Shown here: piece after piece, positions 1 through 9,203 of the stretch
How positions within the stretch are numbered: the stretch's first letter is position 1
Layout of the letters: each line of letters starts with the position of its first letter
Assembly: GCF_001425745.1 (NCBI RefSeq)
Contig: NZ_LMDF01000010.1
Location: 62,001-126,000, forward strand
Direction: 5' to 3'
Length of the DNA: 64,000 bases
From: Caulobacter sp. Root343
GTDB taxonomy: Bacteria > Pseudomonadota > Alphaproteobacteria > Caulobacterales > Caulobacteraceae
The notes under the pieces: model-generated
Databases searched by the model: none
The model's input: the letters and a program-made list of their open reading frames with translations, nothing else
Told to the model about the DNA's origin: nothing
Made by a program: the position numbers and the translations under genes

Positions 1-1395
1 ATGGTCTATCCGCACCGTGGGCCCAAGCTTTTCGCGCAAGCCGGCCAAGATCGTGACGCCATCGGCCTGCGGCTTGAAGACCCAGGGTCCTTCGGTGTCG
101 CGGGCGGAATCGGCCAACGGGCCGATCACCGCGACCGACCTTAGCGTCTTGCGGTCCAAAGGCAGGACGGCCCCTTCGTTGCGCAGCAGGACTGCCGAGC
201 GCTCCGCTGCGACCCGCGCGAGCCTTCGCCGCTCTGGATCGGCGATCGCCTCGGCGGCTTTGCGCACATCGGCGTACGGGTTCTCAAAGAGTCCGAGCCG
301 AACCTTGGTCTCAAGCACCTTGCGGACCGCGTCGTCGAGTTGAACCTGGCTGATCGCCCCCTGCGCAAGGGCCTTAGGAAGCTCGGAAAAGACGTTGATA
401 TTGTTGTCCATCTCCATCGTCACGCCCGCGTTGAGCGCCTTCACGGCGGCATCGGCGCGATCGGTGGCCAGACCGTGCGTGACGAGATTGCCGACGGCGC
501 CAGCGTCGCTGACCACGAAGCCCTTGAACCTCCACGTATCGCGCAGCACGTCGGTGAGGAGCCAAGAGTTCGCTGTCGCAGGCACGCCGTTCAGCGGCAT
601 GTAGGCGGACATGACATTGTAAGCCCCCGCGTCGATCGCGGCCTTGAACGGCGGTAGATAGACGTTCCAAAGCTCACTATCGGAGACGTTCACCTCGTCG
701 TAGTCGCGGCCGCCGAGCGCGGCGCCGTACGCGGCGAAATGCTTGACCCCGGCGATGATCCGGTTCGGCGTTCCCATGGCGGGTCCCTGGAAGCCACGCA
801 CCTGCGCTGCGGCCATGACCGATCCAAGGTAGGGGTCCTCGCCCGCGCCCTCGACCATGCGCCCCCAACGCGGATCGCGCGCGATGTCGACGTTTGGCGC
901 GAAAGACCACTGGATGCCGACCGCACGGGCCTCGCCAGCGGCGGAAGCCTGCACGTCCTCGACCATTTTCGGATCCCAGCTCGCCGCCAGGCCGATCGGG
1001 ACAGGGAATATGGTGCGCAGCCCGTGTATGACGTCGAAGCCGAACATCAACGGGATCTTCAACCGGCTCTGTTCGAGCGCGACGCGTTGCAGGGCGTTGG
1101 CGTGGGCCGGGTCCGAGACGAAAAGCACATTGCCGATACGCCCTTCGGCTATGCCTTTCTCGACAAAGGGCTCCAGCTTGGGCGGCGGCGACAGATGGAA
1201 GGCGATGAACAGTTGTCCCGCTTTTTCTTCCGGGGTCATCTGCACCAGCAACGCTTCGACCCGGGCCTTGATCGCCTTATCGGAAACGACGGTCTGATGG
1301 GGCGTGACCGAGGGTTTGGAAGCCTCCGACGCCAAGCTGGGCCCAGCACTCGCGAGTCCGCAGGCAAGCGCCGCCGCGACAAATCCGACCTTCAT
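1..1395 (-). CDS. Beta-glucosidase, glycoside hydrolase family 3, N-terminal part (cut by window edge)
   Basis: The frame is open for 465 codons from the ATG at 1395 to the left edge, with no stop, so the C-terminus is missing (full-length GH3 beta-glucosidases are usually 700-800 residues). A signal peptide is visible (MKVGFVAAALACGLASA). The conserved GH3 barrel blocks follow in order: FGFDVIHG, the GRMVEGAGEDPYLG block, KHFAAYGAALGGRDYD, and VVSDAGAV, which carries the Asp expected to be the nucleophile. The second, C-terminal alpha/beta domain begins around RLARVAAERSAVLLRNE. It should hydrolyse beta-linked glucosides in the periplasm. It is divergent in character from the plasmid-like genes to its right and probably marks chromosomal flank. 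Family call is firm; the sugar specificity is not. Confidence 0.93.
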   Translation of the reverse strand, partial: MKVGFVAAALACGLASAGPSLASEASKPSVTPHQTVVSDKAIKARVEALLVQMTPEEKAGQLFIAFHLSPPPKLEPFVEKGIAEGRIGNVLFVSDPAHANALQRVALEQSRLKIPLMFGFDVIHGLRTIFPVPIGLAASWDPKMVEDVQASAAGEARAVGIQWSFAPNVDIARDPRWGRMVEGAGEDPYLGSVMAAAQVRGFQGPAMGTPNRIIAGVKHFAAYGAALGGRDYDEVNVSDSELWNVYLPPFKAAIDAGAYNVMSAYMPLNGVPATANSWLLTDVLRDTWRFKGFVVSDAGAVGNLVTHGLATDRADAAVKALNAGVTMEMDNNINVFSELPKALAQGAISQVQLDDAVRKVLETKVRLGLFENPYADVRKAAEAIADPERRRLARVAAERSAVLLRNEGAVLPLDRKTLRSVAVIGPLADSARDTEGPWVFKPQADGVTILAGLREKLGPTVRIDH

Positions 1396-1449
1396 CCTCG
1401 CCTCCCAAACTGTGCTTGTCGGCCAATCTGTAGCGGCGAAGCCATAAGT

Positions 1450-1463
1450 GTACAATATCGTAC
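1450..1463. promoter_or_regulatory. Hyphenated palindrome GTAC-N6-GTAC between GH3 gene and mobile-element backbone
   Basis: GTACAATATCGTAC lies 55 bases upstream of the GH3 start codon and about 85 bases beyond the stop of the helicase gene. It has perfect GTAC half-sites. It matches 11 of 14 positions of the perfect palindrome at 20560-20573 on the other side of the rep/trb block. It could be a regulator operator for the GH3 gene or a site belonging to the element; the sequence does not decide. Confidence 0.35.
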
Positions 1464-1547
1464 TAATTCAGCATTTGAATCTCGTCCAGAACGTCCTTCT
1501 CTCGCCTGACAGCGATATTGCCGTTCGGCTTCTCCAAACAGGGTCTC

Positions 1548-4500
1548 TCAGTGCGAGAGCAGGCTCTGGGCCGGCCAGCGGGCCAGCACCGCCTGCAGCA
1601 CCGCCGGCTTGTCGACGGGCACGAAGACCCTTGGCGTGTAGGCGATGATCTCCACAAAGCAGCCGAGATTGACGAAGACCTGGCGCTGGGTCGCGGCCCC
1701 AACCACCTCGATGCGCCAGCGGTCCATGACCCGAGCCCGCCGCAACCACAGACCGCCGGCCAGGGCCAGGGAGGCCCCGTCCTGCAGCACCGAGCGCTGC
1801 GCGAACGCCGGCTCGCCGATGGTCTGGGCCGCATCGCCCAGCCCCAAGGCCAGCTTCAGCGGCGGGACCTGCAGCGGGTCCAGCACCCGGCCCAGCCATC
1901 GCCGCCCGTCCGGCGCCTTGATGCGGCGCACGCTGGCCTGGCGGCTGGGCAGGCTCGACCAGACCGGCAACAAAAGGCCCGTCACCAGGACGATCTCCCG
2001 GGTCGTGAACGGGTCGGCCGCTTCCAGCTCCGCGCGCCAGGCCACCGACCAGGTCGCCTCGTCGACGCCTTCCCAGGCCGACTCCTCGAAAGCCTTCACC
2101 GGGGTGGTGGCGCGCTTGTCGGGCCGCACCAGCCGAACCGCCGGGGTCAGACGGTCGTCATCGTCCGTGGTGGTCAGGCCCTGAACCACCAGGGCGGCGC
2201 GGCCGGACTTGCGATTGACGTAATAAAGCAGGGCGGCCGGGTCCTGGCCCGACAGCGCCTCCTCGACGGTGGCCAGATGGCGGCGCGTGCGTAGCGAGAA
2301 CCGCGTCAGCCGGGTCTGAGCCCCAGTCATCACGTCGGTGCGGATGGTCTCCTCGCCCAGCACCACCAGCTCGTCGGCGACGATGTCCTCCACGCCCCGG
2401 TCCAGCGCCCCGGACGCGGCGGCCCGTTCGAGGATCCCGGAGAGGATGGCGTCGAAGGCGACGAAGAGCCCGTTCTGGTCGGCGATCCGCAGGGCCAGCA
2501 GCCGATTGAGGAAGGTGTTCATCGGCGGCAGGTCGTCGGCGGCGCGAAGATTTCCGTCGCTGTCGAGGAGTGAGAGGCCTGTCTTGGCCTCGAAGCCGGC
2601 CCGGTCCATGGCCTTCACCTCGCCGTGGTGCAGGGCGACGTAGAAGGCCTGCAGGGCGCGATGGGCCCATGGGCTTTCCAGATTGTCCTCGGTCCGGAAG
2701 AGGCCCGCGCCGGCGGTGCGCCGCTCGCCCCGGGTTAGGGCCCCCAAGCTGTCCAGCCGGCGGGCGATCGTCGACAGGAAGCGCTTTTCGCCATGGATGT
2801 CGGTCGTCACCGGCCGAAAGAGCGGAGCGCTGGCCTGGTTGGTGCGGTGTGAACGCCCCAAGCCCTGGATCGCCGCATCGGCCCGCCAGCCCGGCTCGAC
2901 CAGGTAGTGGACCCGTCGCTGCTGGTTGGCGACGGAGAGATCGGCGTGATAGCTGCGCCCCGTGCCGCCAGCGTCGGAGAACACCAGGACCCGCTTCGGG
3001 CCCGACATGAAGGCGTCGGTCTCGGCCTTGGCGGCCGAGGCGCTGCGCCGCTCGACGACGCGACGATCCTCGCGTCGCACGATCCGCCGGCCCCGGCCGG
3101 TGACCTCGGCGACAAGGTCGGGGCCCAGGGCGTCAAGCACCGCGTCGAGCACGCCGGGCGCGGCCGGCAGGCAGGCCAGTTCGGTCACCAGTTGATCGCG
3201 CAGCGCCAGGGCCTCCTGGCTATAGACGGGCCGCCCATCCTCCAGCATCGGCACGAGGGTCACCGAGCCGTCGTCATTGTCGATGGCGCTCATCGCCTGG
3301 ATCGGGAAGGCGGCCATCAGGTAGTCGAGCACCTGGTCCTTGGGCGTCAGGTCGATGGTGAGGTTGTTCCACTCCTCGGCCGGGATCTGCGCCAGGCGCC
3401 GCTCCATCACCGCCTCGTTGGTGCTGACCACCTGGACGACGCTGGAGCGGCCGGCGGCCAGGTCCTGCCGAATGGACGCGATCAGGCTGGGAGCCTTGAG
3501 CCCCGCCAGCAGGTGGCCGAAGAACCGAAGCTTGGTCCCCTCGAACGCCGACATCACCGCCGAGGCCGCCTGGCCGCTTCGGGCCGAGCCGTTCTCGCCG
3601 AGCACGCCGGTGGCCTTGAGGGCATGGCGAAGATTGCGATGGATCAGTTGATAGGCGTCGGCCCAGCGGTCCCAGATGACGATGTCGTCTGGCGATAGGG
3701 CATGGGGCAGGGCCTCGTACTCGACGCCGTCGAACGACAGGGAGCGGGCGATATAGAGGCCCAGCGCCTTCAGCTCGCGCGCGATCAGCTCCATGACCGC
3801 CACCCCGCCTGCCTCGACGGCTTCCAGGAACGCGTCGCGCGTGGTGAACGGCGCCTCGGTCCCGCCCCACAGGCCAAGGCGCCCGGCATAGGCCAGGTTC
3901 TCCGGCGTCGTCGCCCCGGTGGCCGAGACATAGAGGATCCGGGCGCTGGGGAGACGGTTCTGCAGGGCTAGCCCCGCCTGGCCCTGCATCGAGGCCTTCT
4001 TGGGACCGCGCCCGCCCTTGGCCCCGCCGGCGGCGTTGGCCATGGCGTGAGCCTCGTCGAAGACGATCACCCCGTCAAAGTCCGCGCCCAGCCAGGCGAC
4101 GATCTGGTCCAGGCGCGACGGACGATCGCCCCGGGCCGGCTGGCGCAGGGTCGCATAGGTCGAATAGAGCACGCCACGCTCCAGGCGGATGGCCTCGCCC
4201 TGTTTCCAACCGCTCTGCGGGACGATGTCGTGGCCCTGGCCGCCGATCGCGCCCCAGTCGCGTCGGGCGTCCTCGAGCAGGGCGTCGTTCTTGGAGAGCC
4301 AGACGGCGCGAAGGCGGCCTTGGGCCATGTTGTCGGCGATGATGCCGGCGATCTGCCGGCCCTTGCCGCAGCCGGTGCCGTCGCCCAGAAAGAAGCCGCG
4401 CCGGAAGCTGACGGCGTCTTCCGCATCCGCCCCGACGCAGACGGCTTGGTGAGCGGCCTCGCCGATCCGCCAGCAGCCCGGCAGGGTCTGGGCGTGAGCC

Positions 4501-5819
4501 TCCCCGGCATAGACGATGGTCTCCAGCTGGGCGTCCGACAGGCGCTGGTCGTCGATCAGGCCGGTGGGCAGGACGGGCCGATAGGTGGGGGCGGGCGGGG
4601 CGACCGAGGCCATCGGCCCGGACTCCACCAGGGCCGAGGGATGGGGCGCGGCGCCGGCGATGGCGATGCGGCCCAGGCGATAGGCCTGATAGAGACCCAC
4701 GTCGTGGCCTTCGCCGCGCCAGTCGATCACCGCGTAGTCGAGGGCTCGGGTCTGGGCCAGCAGCGCCAGGCGGCGGCCGGGTCCGGCGGGCCCGCGCTCG
4801 CGTCCGACGAAGGCCGCCGGCTGGACGACCGTGCGAAAAACCCGCGGCTTGGCGCCGGGCCGGGCGGGCAGGACGGCGACATGGCCGGCCGCCTGGGCCA
4901 GATCCTCGCACGACACCAAAGACGCGATGGGTCCGGCCGCGCCGCGATCGATCACCAGAAGCCCGGTTTCCACCGAGGTTCCCTGGCCGGCGAAGGCGCG
5001 CGCCGGCAGGGCGATGCGGCCGGCCAGGGTCCCGCGCGCGGCCAGTGAGTTTAGTCGCGCCTCCGCCTCCAGCAGGCGCCGCGGCACGATGGCCACCAGG
5101 CGCCCGCCCTCGGCCAGGGTGTCGAGCGCGGCATGCAGATGCTGCTCGAGCGGTCCGAACGGCGGATTGCACAGCACCACGTCGAACCCGCCCGCGCCCG
5201 GCAGGCGGTCCTTCAGTTCGACCGCGTCGTGCCGCGACCGAGACGCGGTCGCAAAAAGGCCGTCCAGCAAGCCCGCGCGCTGCGGCGACAGCTCGTTGAG
5301 GGTCAGGCTCGCGCCGCGGACTTCGGCCAGGACGGCCAGCAGGCCGGTGCCGGCCGAGGGTTCCAGCACCTTGTCGCCGGCCCGCACCTGGCCGGCCAGG
5401 GCGGCCAGCGCCCCAAGCTGCGGCGGGGTTGAGAACTGGTCCAGCGCCACCTGCTCGTCGTCGCGGCGGGTCTGGGTGGGACAGAGCGCGTCCAGGCTGG
5501 CCAAAAGCCCGCAGATCTCGGCGGGCGCGTCCTCCAATCGGGCGACCTGGGCCGCCAGTCGTCGCACCTGCAGAACCAGCGCCGCTTCGCAGGCATCGTA
5601 GGCGTCGCGCCACGACCAGGCGCCCTCGGCGTCGCTGGCCCCGAAGACCAGGGTCATCACCGAGGCCAGCAGCTTGCGGTCCAGGCGCCGCGATCGGCTG
5701 AGGTGGGGGACCAGGGCGCGGGCGGCGGCCAGCAGATTGGCGACAGTGTCGGACGTGTCGTCGGCGAACAGCGACAGGCGCGAAACGGACGAGGCGGACA
5801 TGGGCGGTGCCTTGCTCAC
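1548..5819 (-). CDS. Methyltransferase-strawberry notch-type helicase fusion protein
   Basis: 1423 residues. The N-terminal third is a class I SAM-dependent methyltransferase: motif I EPSAGTGLLA near residues 153-162 and the amino-methyltransferase motif NPPF at about 218-221. The rest is an SF2 helicase of the strawberry notch type: Walker A-like GDGTGCGKGRQ at about 479-489, DEAH at about 588-591, a YVSATGATTPENLAYAGRLG block, and a C-terminal helicase domain with FSDAGGTGRSYHADL and GLGRSHRTNQ. Such fusions are typical cargo of alphaproteobacterial plasmids and integrative conjugative elements; a role in DNA modification or protection during transfer is inference. It is last in the minus-strand block after the parB-like gene. 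An internal Met at codon 7 is an alternative start. Confidence 0.85.
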   Translation of the reverse strand: MSKAPPMSASSVSRLSLFADDTSDTVANLLAAARALVPHLSRSRRLDRKLLASVMTLVFGASDAEGAWSWRDAYDACEAALVLQVRRLAAQVARLEDAPAEICGLLASLDALCPTQTRRDDEQVALDQFSTPPQLGALAALAGQVRAGDKVLEPSAGTGLLAVLAEVRGASLTLNELSPQRAGLLDGLFATASRSRHDAVELKDRLPGAGGFDVVLCNPPFGPLEQHLHAALDTLAEGGRLVAIVPRRLLEAEARLNSLAARGTLAGRIALPARAFAGQGTSVETGLLVIDRGAAGPIASLVSCEDLAQAAGHVAVLPARPGAKPRVFRTVVQPAAFVGRERGPAGPGRRLALLAQTRALDYAVIDWRGEGHDVGLYQAYRLGRIAIAGAAPHPSALVESGPMASVAPPAPTYRPVLPTGLIDDQRLSDAQLETIVYAGEAHAQTLPGCWRIGEAAHQAVCVGADAEDAVSFRRGFFLGDGTGCGKGRQIAGIIADNMAQGRLRAVWLSKNDALLEDARRDWGAIGGQGHDIVPQSGWKQGEAIRLERGVLYSTYATLRQPARGDRPSRLDQIVAWLGADFDGVIVFDEAHAMANAAGGAKGGRGPKKASMQGQAGLALQNRLPSARILYVSATGATTPENLAYAGRLGLWGGTEAPFTTRDAFLEAVEAGGVAVMELIARELKALGLYIARSLSFDGVEYEALPHALSPDDIVIWDRWADAYQLIHRNLRHALKATGVLGENGSARSGQAASAVMSAFEGTKLRFFGHLLAGLKAPSLIASIRQDLAAGRSSVVQVVSTNEAVMERRLAQIPAEEWNNLTIDLTPKDQVLDYLMAAFPIQAMSAIDNDDGSVTLVPMLEDGRPVYSQEALALRDQLVTELACLPAAPGVLDAVLDALGPDLVAEVTGRGRRIVRREDRRVVERRSASAAKAETDAFMSGPKRVLVFSDAGGTGRSYHADLSVANQQRRVHYLVEPGWRADAAIQGLGRSHRTNQASAPLFRPVTTDIHGEKRFLSTIARRLDSLGALTRGERRTAGAGLFRTEDNLESPWAHRALQAFYVALHHGEVKAMDRAGFEAKTGLSLLDSDGNLRAADDLPPMNTFLNRLLALRIADQNGLFVAFDAILSGILERAAASGALDRGVEDIVADELVVLGEETIRTDVMTGAQTRLTRFSLRTRRHLATVEEALSGQDPAALLYYVNRKSGRAALVVQGLTTTDDDDRLTPAVRLVRPDKRATTPVKAFEESAWEGVDEATWSVAWRAELEAADPFTTREIVLVTGLLLPVWSSLPSRQASVRRIKAPDGRRWLGRVLDPLQVPPLKLALGLGDAAQTIGEPAFAQRSVLQDGASLALAGGLWLRRARVMDRWRIEVVGAATQRQVFVNLGCFVEIIAYTPRVFVPVDKPAVLQAVLARWPAQSLLSH

Positions 5820-5918
5820 CCGCCGCGGAAGGCTCCTCCTCCCAGATCCGGCGGGCTCGCCCGGTCCCAGTCCTCCCTCTTCCTCGCGGCGCGGCGCTCA
5901 ACGGCTGCAGCAGACCAA

Positions 5919-5945
5919 GAGCCCCCGCCATTTCGGCGGGGGCTC
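5919..5945 (-). terminator. Strong hairpin after the parB-like gene
   Basis: An 11-bp perfect stem (GAGCCCCCGCC / GGCGGGGGCTC) with a 5-base loop starts seven bases after the stop of the ParB-like gene. Downstream on the minus strand the sequence is TTGGTC, so the U-tract is poor. It may attenuate rather than fully terminate transcription into the helicase gene. Confidence 0.6.
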
Positions 5946-5951
5946 GCGCCG

Positions 5952-8069
5952 TCAGGCCGCGATGGCTGGCGCCACCGTGTCCCCATCCTCAGCGTCCAGT
6001 TCCCCGGCCTCCGCGCCCTTGTCCGGCACGCCTTCGACGCCGTCATGCTCGGCCGCCGCGTCGGTCCCGCCTTCGCCCTCCGGTTCGGCATCTGGCTCGA
6101 CCTCCAGCGCCGCCGAGGTCCAGGACAGCGCGCCGGGGGCCCAGCGTCGTTCGGCGGCCGCGTCGCCGACCAGCGTGACGAGATCGTCCTTCTTCAGGCT
6201 GGCGGCTCGGTCGTCCTCCACCTCCATCGCCGCCAGCATCGCCAGGAGCTGCTTCTTCGAGTGCAGGGCCAGGAACGGGGTGTCGGCGCACCAGTGGACC
6301 GACAGGTCGGCGTCGCAGAGCGCGGCGATCTCGACGGCCTCGGCCCGGGCGCTGTGGCGGATCATGGTGTTGCGCACCTCCTTCAGGTCCAGGGACACAG
6401 CGACCAGCTCGGCCAGCAGCGCCATCTTCTCGCCGTGCGGCAGACCATCGACGAAGCCGATCGGACGCAGGTTCGAGGCGAGATAGGCCTCGCGCCGGGC
6501 CGCCAGTCGCTCGAAGACCTCACCGTCCAGGTCCGGCATCGGCGGCGCGCCGCTGCGCGCATAGGCGCTGGCCTCCACGGTCAGGGCCGACTCGTTGACG
6601 CGATTGATCCCTTTCAGGGCCAGGAGCTTGAAGAGCTGGGCCAAGAGGGCGGTCAGCGCCGCGGCGGGGTTGTCGGCCAGGTCGCGGATCAGGCCTCGGG
6701 TGGCGATGTCGGTGCGGGTTTCGTGCAGGCTGTGGCCCGCGCCGTCCAACTCGACGGTAACCTTGGCCACGGCGATGTCGGGGGGACTGGCCGAGACGAC
6801 GACACGACCGACCGTCGCATCGTCATCCTCTGCCTCGTCGTCGTCCGCCTCTTCGTCGATCGCCTTGCGGAAGAAGCGGGCCTCGAAGCCGAGATCGGCG
6901 CCCGGCGAGAGCAGGACGGCGCCCAGCTCGCCCTGGCCCAGGCCGGCGGTTGCCAGCGCCGCCCGCGCGATGATCACCTCGACCATAACCTCGATGGCCG
7001 CGTCGCCGTCGAACGCCAGGGCCTTCAATCGCGCGCTCGCCGCGTCGATGACCTCGCGCGCGGTGGCGCGGGCGGTCTTCTGCGTGTCGGTCAGATCGCC
7101 ATGATAAACGTACGGCAGGCTCTCGAAGCCGTCGGGCGCGGCCACGCCGCCGTCTGGGCCGGTGAATACCGCAAGGTCCAGCGGCGCCAGCTTCTTACCC
7201 AGACCGTCGATCCGCTCTTGCCACAAGTGTTGCAGCAGGTCCGGATCGTGGATAGCGTCGGGCATCTCGCCGAAGAGATCGCTGCTGGACCCACCACCGG
7301 CCGCCGCGTAGCGGCTCATGCCCACCAGGGCCATGCGCGGATCCTCGACCGTCACCCGTCCCCCTTCGACGCGGGCCCGCAGTTGGTAATCCTGAAGGTG
7401 GCCGTCGAGCGCGGCCTGGGCCAACTGGCCCTGCTGGGCCTTGTCGTCGATGCGCGCCATGAGCTTGACCTGCTTGAGGGTCAGTCGCCCTTGGCGGAAG
7501 GCGTCCAGCACCTTGGCGTGGACGCCAGCCAGGGCTTCCAGACGGCGGATCTCGACGACGTCATAGCCCAGGGCCTTAGCGATGGCGGCCGTGTCCATCC
7601 GCGCCCTGCGGAACTTGCCGATGGCCAGGATCACCGCGGCGGTGTGGATCGGCGCGCGTTCGGTGTTAGGCAGGACCAGGGCCGCGGCCTCGGCGGCCTT
7701 GCTCACCACCACCTGGCAGGTGACGAGATGATCGTCGTCGATCTCGCCGCGATCGCGGCGCAGCAAAAGGGCCATGCGGCGCCGGCGGCCGTCCAGCGCC
7801 ATGAAGAGCGCTTCGTTCTTGCGGCCGGGCCGCACGATCGGGGCGATCAGCACGCCGGCCGCGCCGATGGTGTCAGCCAGTTGCGGGATGTCCTCGTCGA
7901 CCGGCTCGTCGAAGCGGAGGTTCTCAGGCGCCAGGCCGAGGTCCCCGAGACGAACCCGGATCGTCTGGAAATCCTTGAGCTTGGCGGACGGAGCGGCGTC
8001 GGGTCCGGAGACGCCCGGGGCGCCCTTGCCCGTGGTGATCGAGGCGGTGCGGGTCTTGGTCATGGTCAT
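5952..8069 (-). CDS. ParB/RepB/Spo0J-family protein, large acidic form
   Basis: 705 residues. A ParB N-terminal domain spans about residues 38-135, with VRLGDLGLAPENLRFD, an IPQLADTIGAAG helix, and LDGRRRRMALL in place of the GERR box that binds CTP in ParB proteins. A predicted DNA-binding helical region follows (AKALGYDVVEIRRLEAL, RQGRLTLKQVKLMARI). The second half is unlike partition proteins and contains a strongly acidic stretch (EEADDDEAEDDD near residue 410) and an acidic C-terminus. Proteins of this architecture sit beside strawberry notch helicases and Toprim proteins in alphaproteobacterial conjugative elements. Partitioning is therefore possible but a role in element DNA processing is equally likely. 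No ParA is present in the window. Confidence 0.8.
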   Translation of the reverse strand: MTMTKTRTASITTGKGAPGVSGPDAAPSAKLKDFQTIRVRLGDLGLAPENLRFDEPVDEDIPQLADTIGAAGVLIAPIVRPGRKNEALFMALDGRRRRMALLLRRDRGEIDDDHLVTCQVVVSKAAEAAALVLPNTERAPIHTAAVILAIGKFRRARMDTAAIAKALGYDVVEIRRLEALAGVHAKVLDAFRQGRLTLKQVKLMARIDDKAQQGQLAQAALDGHLQDYQLRARVEGGRVTVEDPRMALVGMSRYAAAGGGSSSDLFGEMPDAIHDPDLLQHLWQERIDGLGKKLAPLDLAVFTGPDGGVAAPDGFESLPYVYHGDLTDTQKTARATAREVIDAASARLKALAFDGDAAIEVMVEVIIARAALATAGLGQGELGAVLLSPGADLGFEARFFRKAIDEEADDDEAEDDDATVGRVVVSASPPDIAVAKVTVELDGAGHSLHETRTDIATRGLIRDLADNPAAALTALLAQLFKLLALKGINRVNESALTVEASAYARSGAPPMPDLDGEVFERLAARREAYLASNLRPIGFVDGLPHGEKMALLAELVAVSLDLKEVRNTMIRHSARAEAVEIAALCDADLSVHWCADTPFLALHSKKQLLAMLAAMEVEDDRAASLKKDDLVTLVGDAAAERRWAPGALSWTSAALEVEPDAEPEGEGGTDAAAEHDGVEGVPDKGAEAGELDAEDGDTVAPAIAA

Positions 8070-8141
8070 GGTCGTGGCTCCCGCGCCGGGCCAGGTCCAT
8101 CCTGATCCTCGGCGCGCCCGCGCCGGCCCTACCTTTCCCTT

Positions 8142-9029
8142 TCAGTTTCCCGAGTCGGCCGCCTCATCCCAGTCGCCGAAGGCGGGCGGCGGCAGGGCAA
8201 TCTCGGACCTGGTGCCCCCACGGCTCAATTCCTGCGCCAGATGCCGTGCGGAGGCCTCACCGTCAGGACCTCGATCGGCCGCGATCAGCACGAAGCCGAC
8301 CCCGGGTGGCGGGCGCCAGCGCCGCAGGTTCGAGGTCGACAGCAGCGCCCAGGCCGGAAGTGCGAACCGTCGCCGGGCCGCCAGGGTGGTGAACACCCCT
8401 TCGGCGACCAGCAACTGCGGCCCGGCCCTATCGAGCCGCACGGCGCTGCCGGCCGGGATCAGGCCGACGGTCTTGCGCGGCAGAGCCAGGTCGAAGGCCG
8501 CTCGCCCGCCCGGGTTGAGATAGGTGACCTCGACGGCGGTGAGCATGCCGTCGGCGTCGACCACGCCGGCCATCAGGGCCGGACGCGTGGCCTTCGTCGG
8601 GCGATAGACCGAAAGCGGCGCGGCTGGGTGATGGCGCAGCGCCTGGGGACCGGGCAACTCGCCGACGACGCCGCGTCCGCGACAATGGCGTTCCGACAGC
8701 GTGCCGACGATGGCCCGGCCCTGGCCCCATATCCGCTGGGCCGTCTCGCGCCGGGCCGCCCGTCCCCGGTCAGGCGCGGCCTCGGCCCCGGTGACGGGCG
8801 CGGACCTGGCCGCACCGCCGGACGACCCGAGCAGGCCCAGGGCGCGCAGGTGGTCGCGCACGGCCCGCCAATCGCTGTCGCCGAAGGTGTGGACGAGCAC
8901 CCGGCCGTCGCGTTCGAGCAGCGAGACCGAGCGGTCGCGACGACTGTGGCCGGGCGCGGGGATGTTGGCGCGGCGACCTCCGTCATAGAGGTCGCCGCCC
9001 AGGCGGCGGACGATGGCGCGCAGGGACAT
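8142..9029 (-). CDS. Toprim-domain primase-like protein (DUF7146-like N-terminus)
   Basis: 295 residues. The N-terminus (IVRRLGGDLYDGGRRANIPA, then RDRSVSLL) resembles the zinc-binding/primase-associated region of plasmid primase-like proteins, but the usual zinc cysteines are absent. The C-terminal half is a Toprim fold: the acidic residue of LLVAEGVFTT (Glu210) and the DxGxxG-like LIAADRGPDGE (Asp252). It probably acts on element DNA replication or transfer as a primase or accessory. It lies between repC and the ParB-like gene, same strand, 72 bases upstream of the latter. Domain call is good; activity is inferred. Confidence 0.78.
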   Translation of the reverse strand: MSLRAIVRRLGGDLYDGGRRANIPAPGHSRRDRSVSLLERDGRVLVHTFGDSDWRAVRDHLRALGLLGSSGGAARSAPVTGAEAAPDRGRAARRETAQRIWGQGRAIVGTLSERHCRGRGVVGELPGPQALRHHPAAPLSVYRPTKATRPALMAGVVDADGMLTAVEVTYLNPGGRAAFDLALPRKTVGLIPAGSAVRLDRAGPQLLVAEGVFTTLAARRRFALPAWALLSTSNLRRWRPPPGVGFVLIAADRGPDGEASARHLAQELSRGGTRSEIALPPPAFGDWDEAADSGN

Positions 9030-9203
9030 GGCCGGAAGACTCCCGGGCCGCCGAAACGCGGCCGCCCCCGCGGTCCCTGCCTCCCGCTCTCAGAACGGCC
9101 CGATACCTGGCCCCGCCCGCTGCCCCGCCCGGGTCTCCGGCCCCGGTCCCGATCCTCGGCAAAGCCAAAATCGGCGCTGTCGCGCACAGCGCGGGCCATC
9201 GCT

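Noticed and set aside
4047..5048. 333-codon plus-strand frame inside the helicase gene
   Set aside because: Entirely antisense to conserved methyltransferase and helicase motifs.
5703..8105. 800-codon open frame on the plus strand opposite the ParB-like gene
   Set aside because: It mirrors the high-GC antisense frame of a clearly conserved gene; its composition is Arg/Gly/Gln-rich and matches no family.
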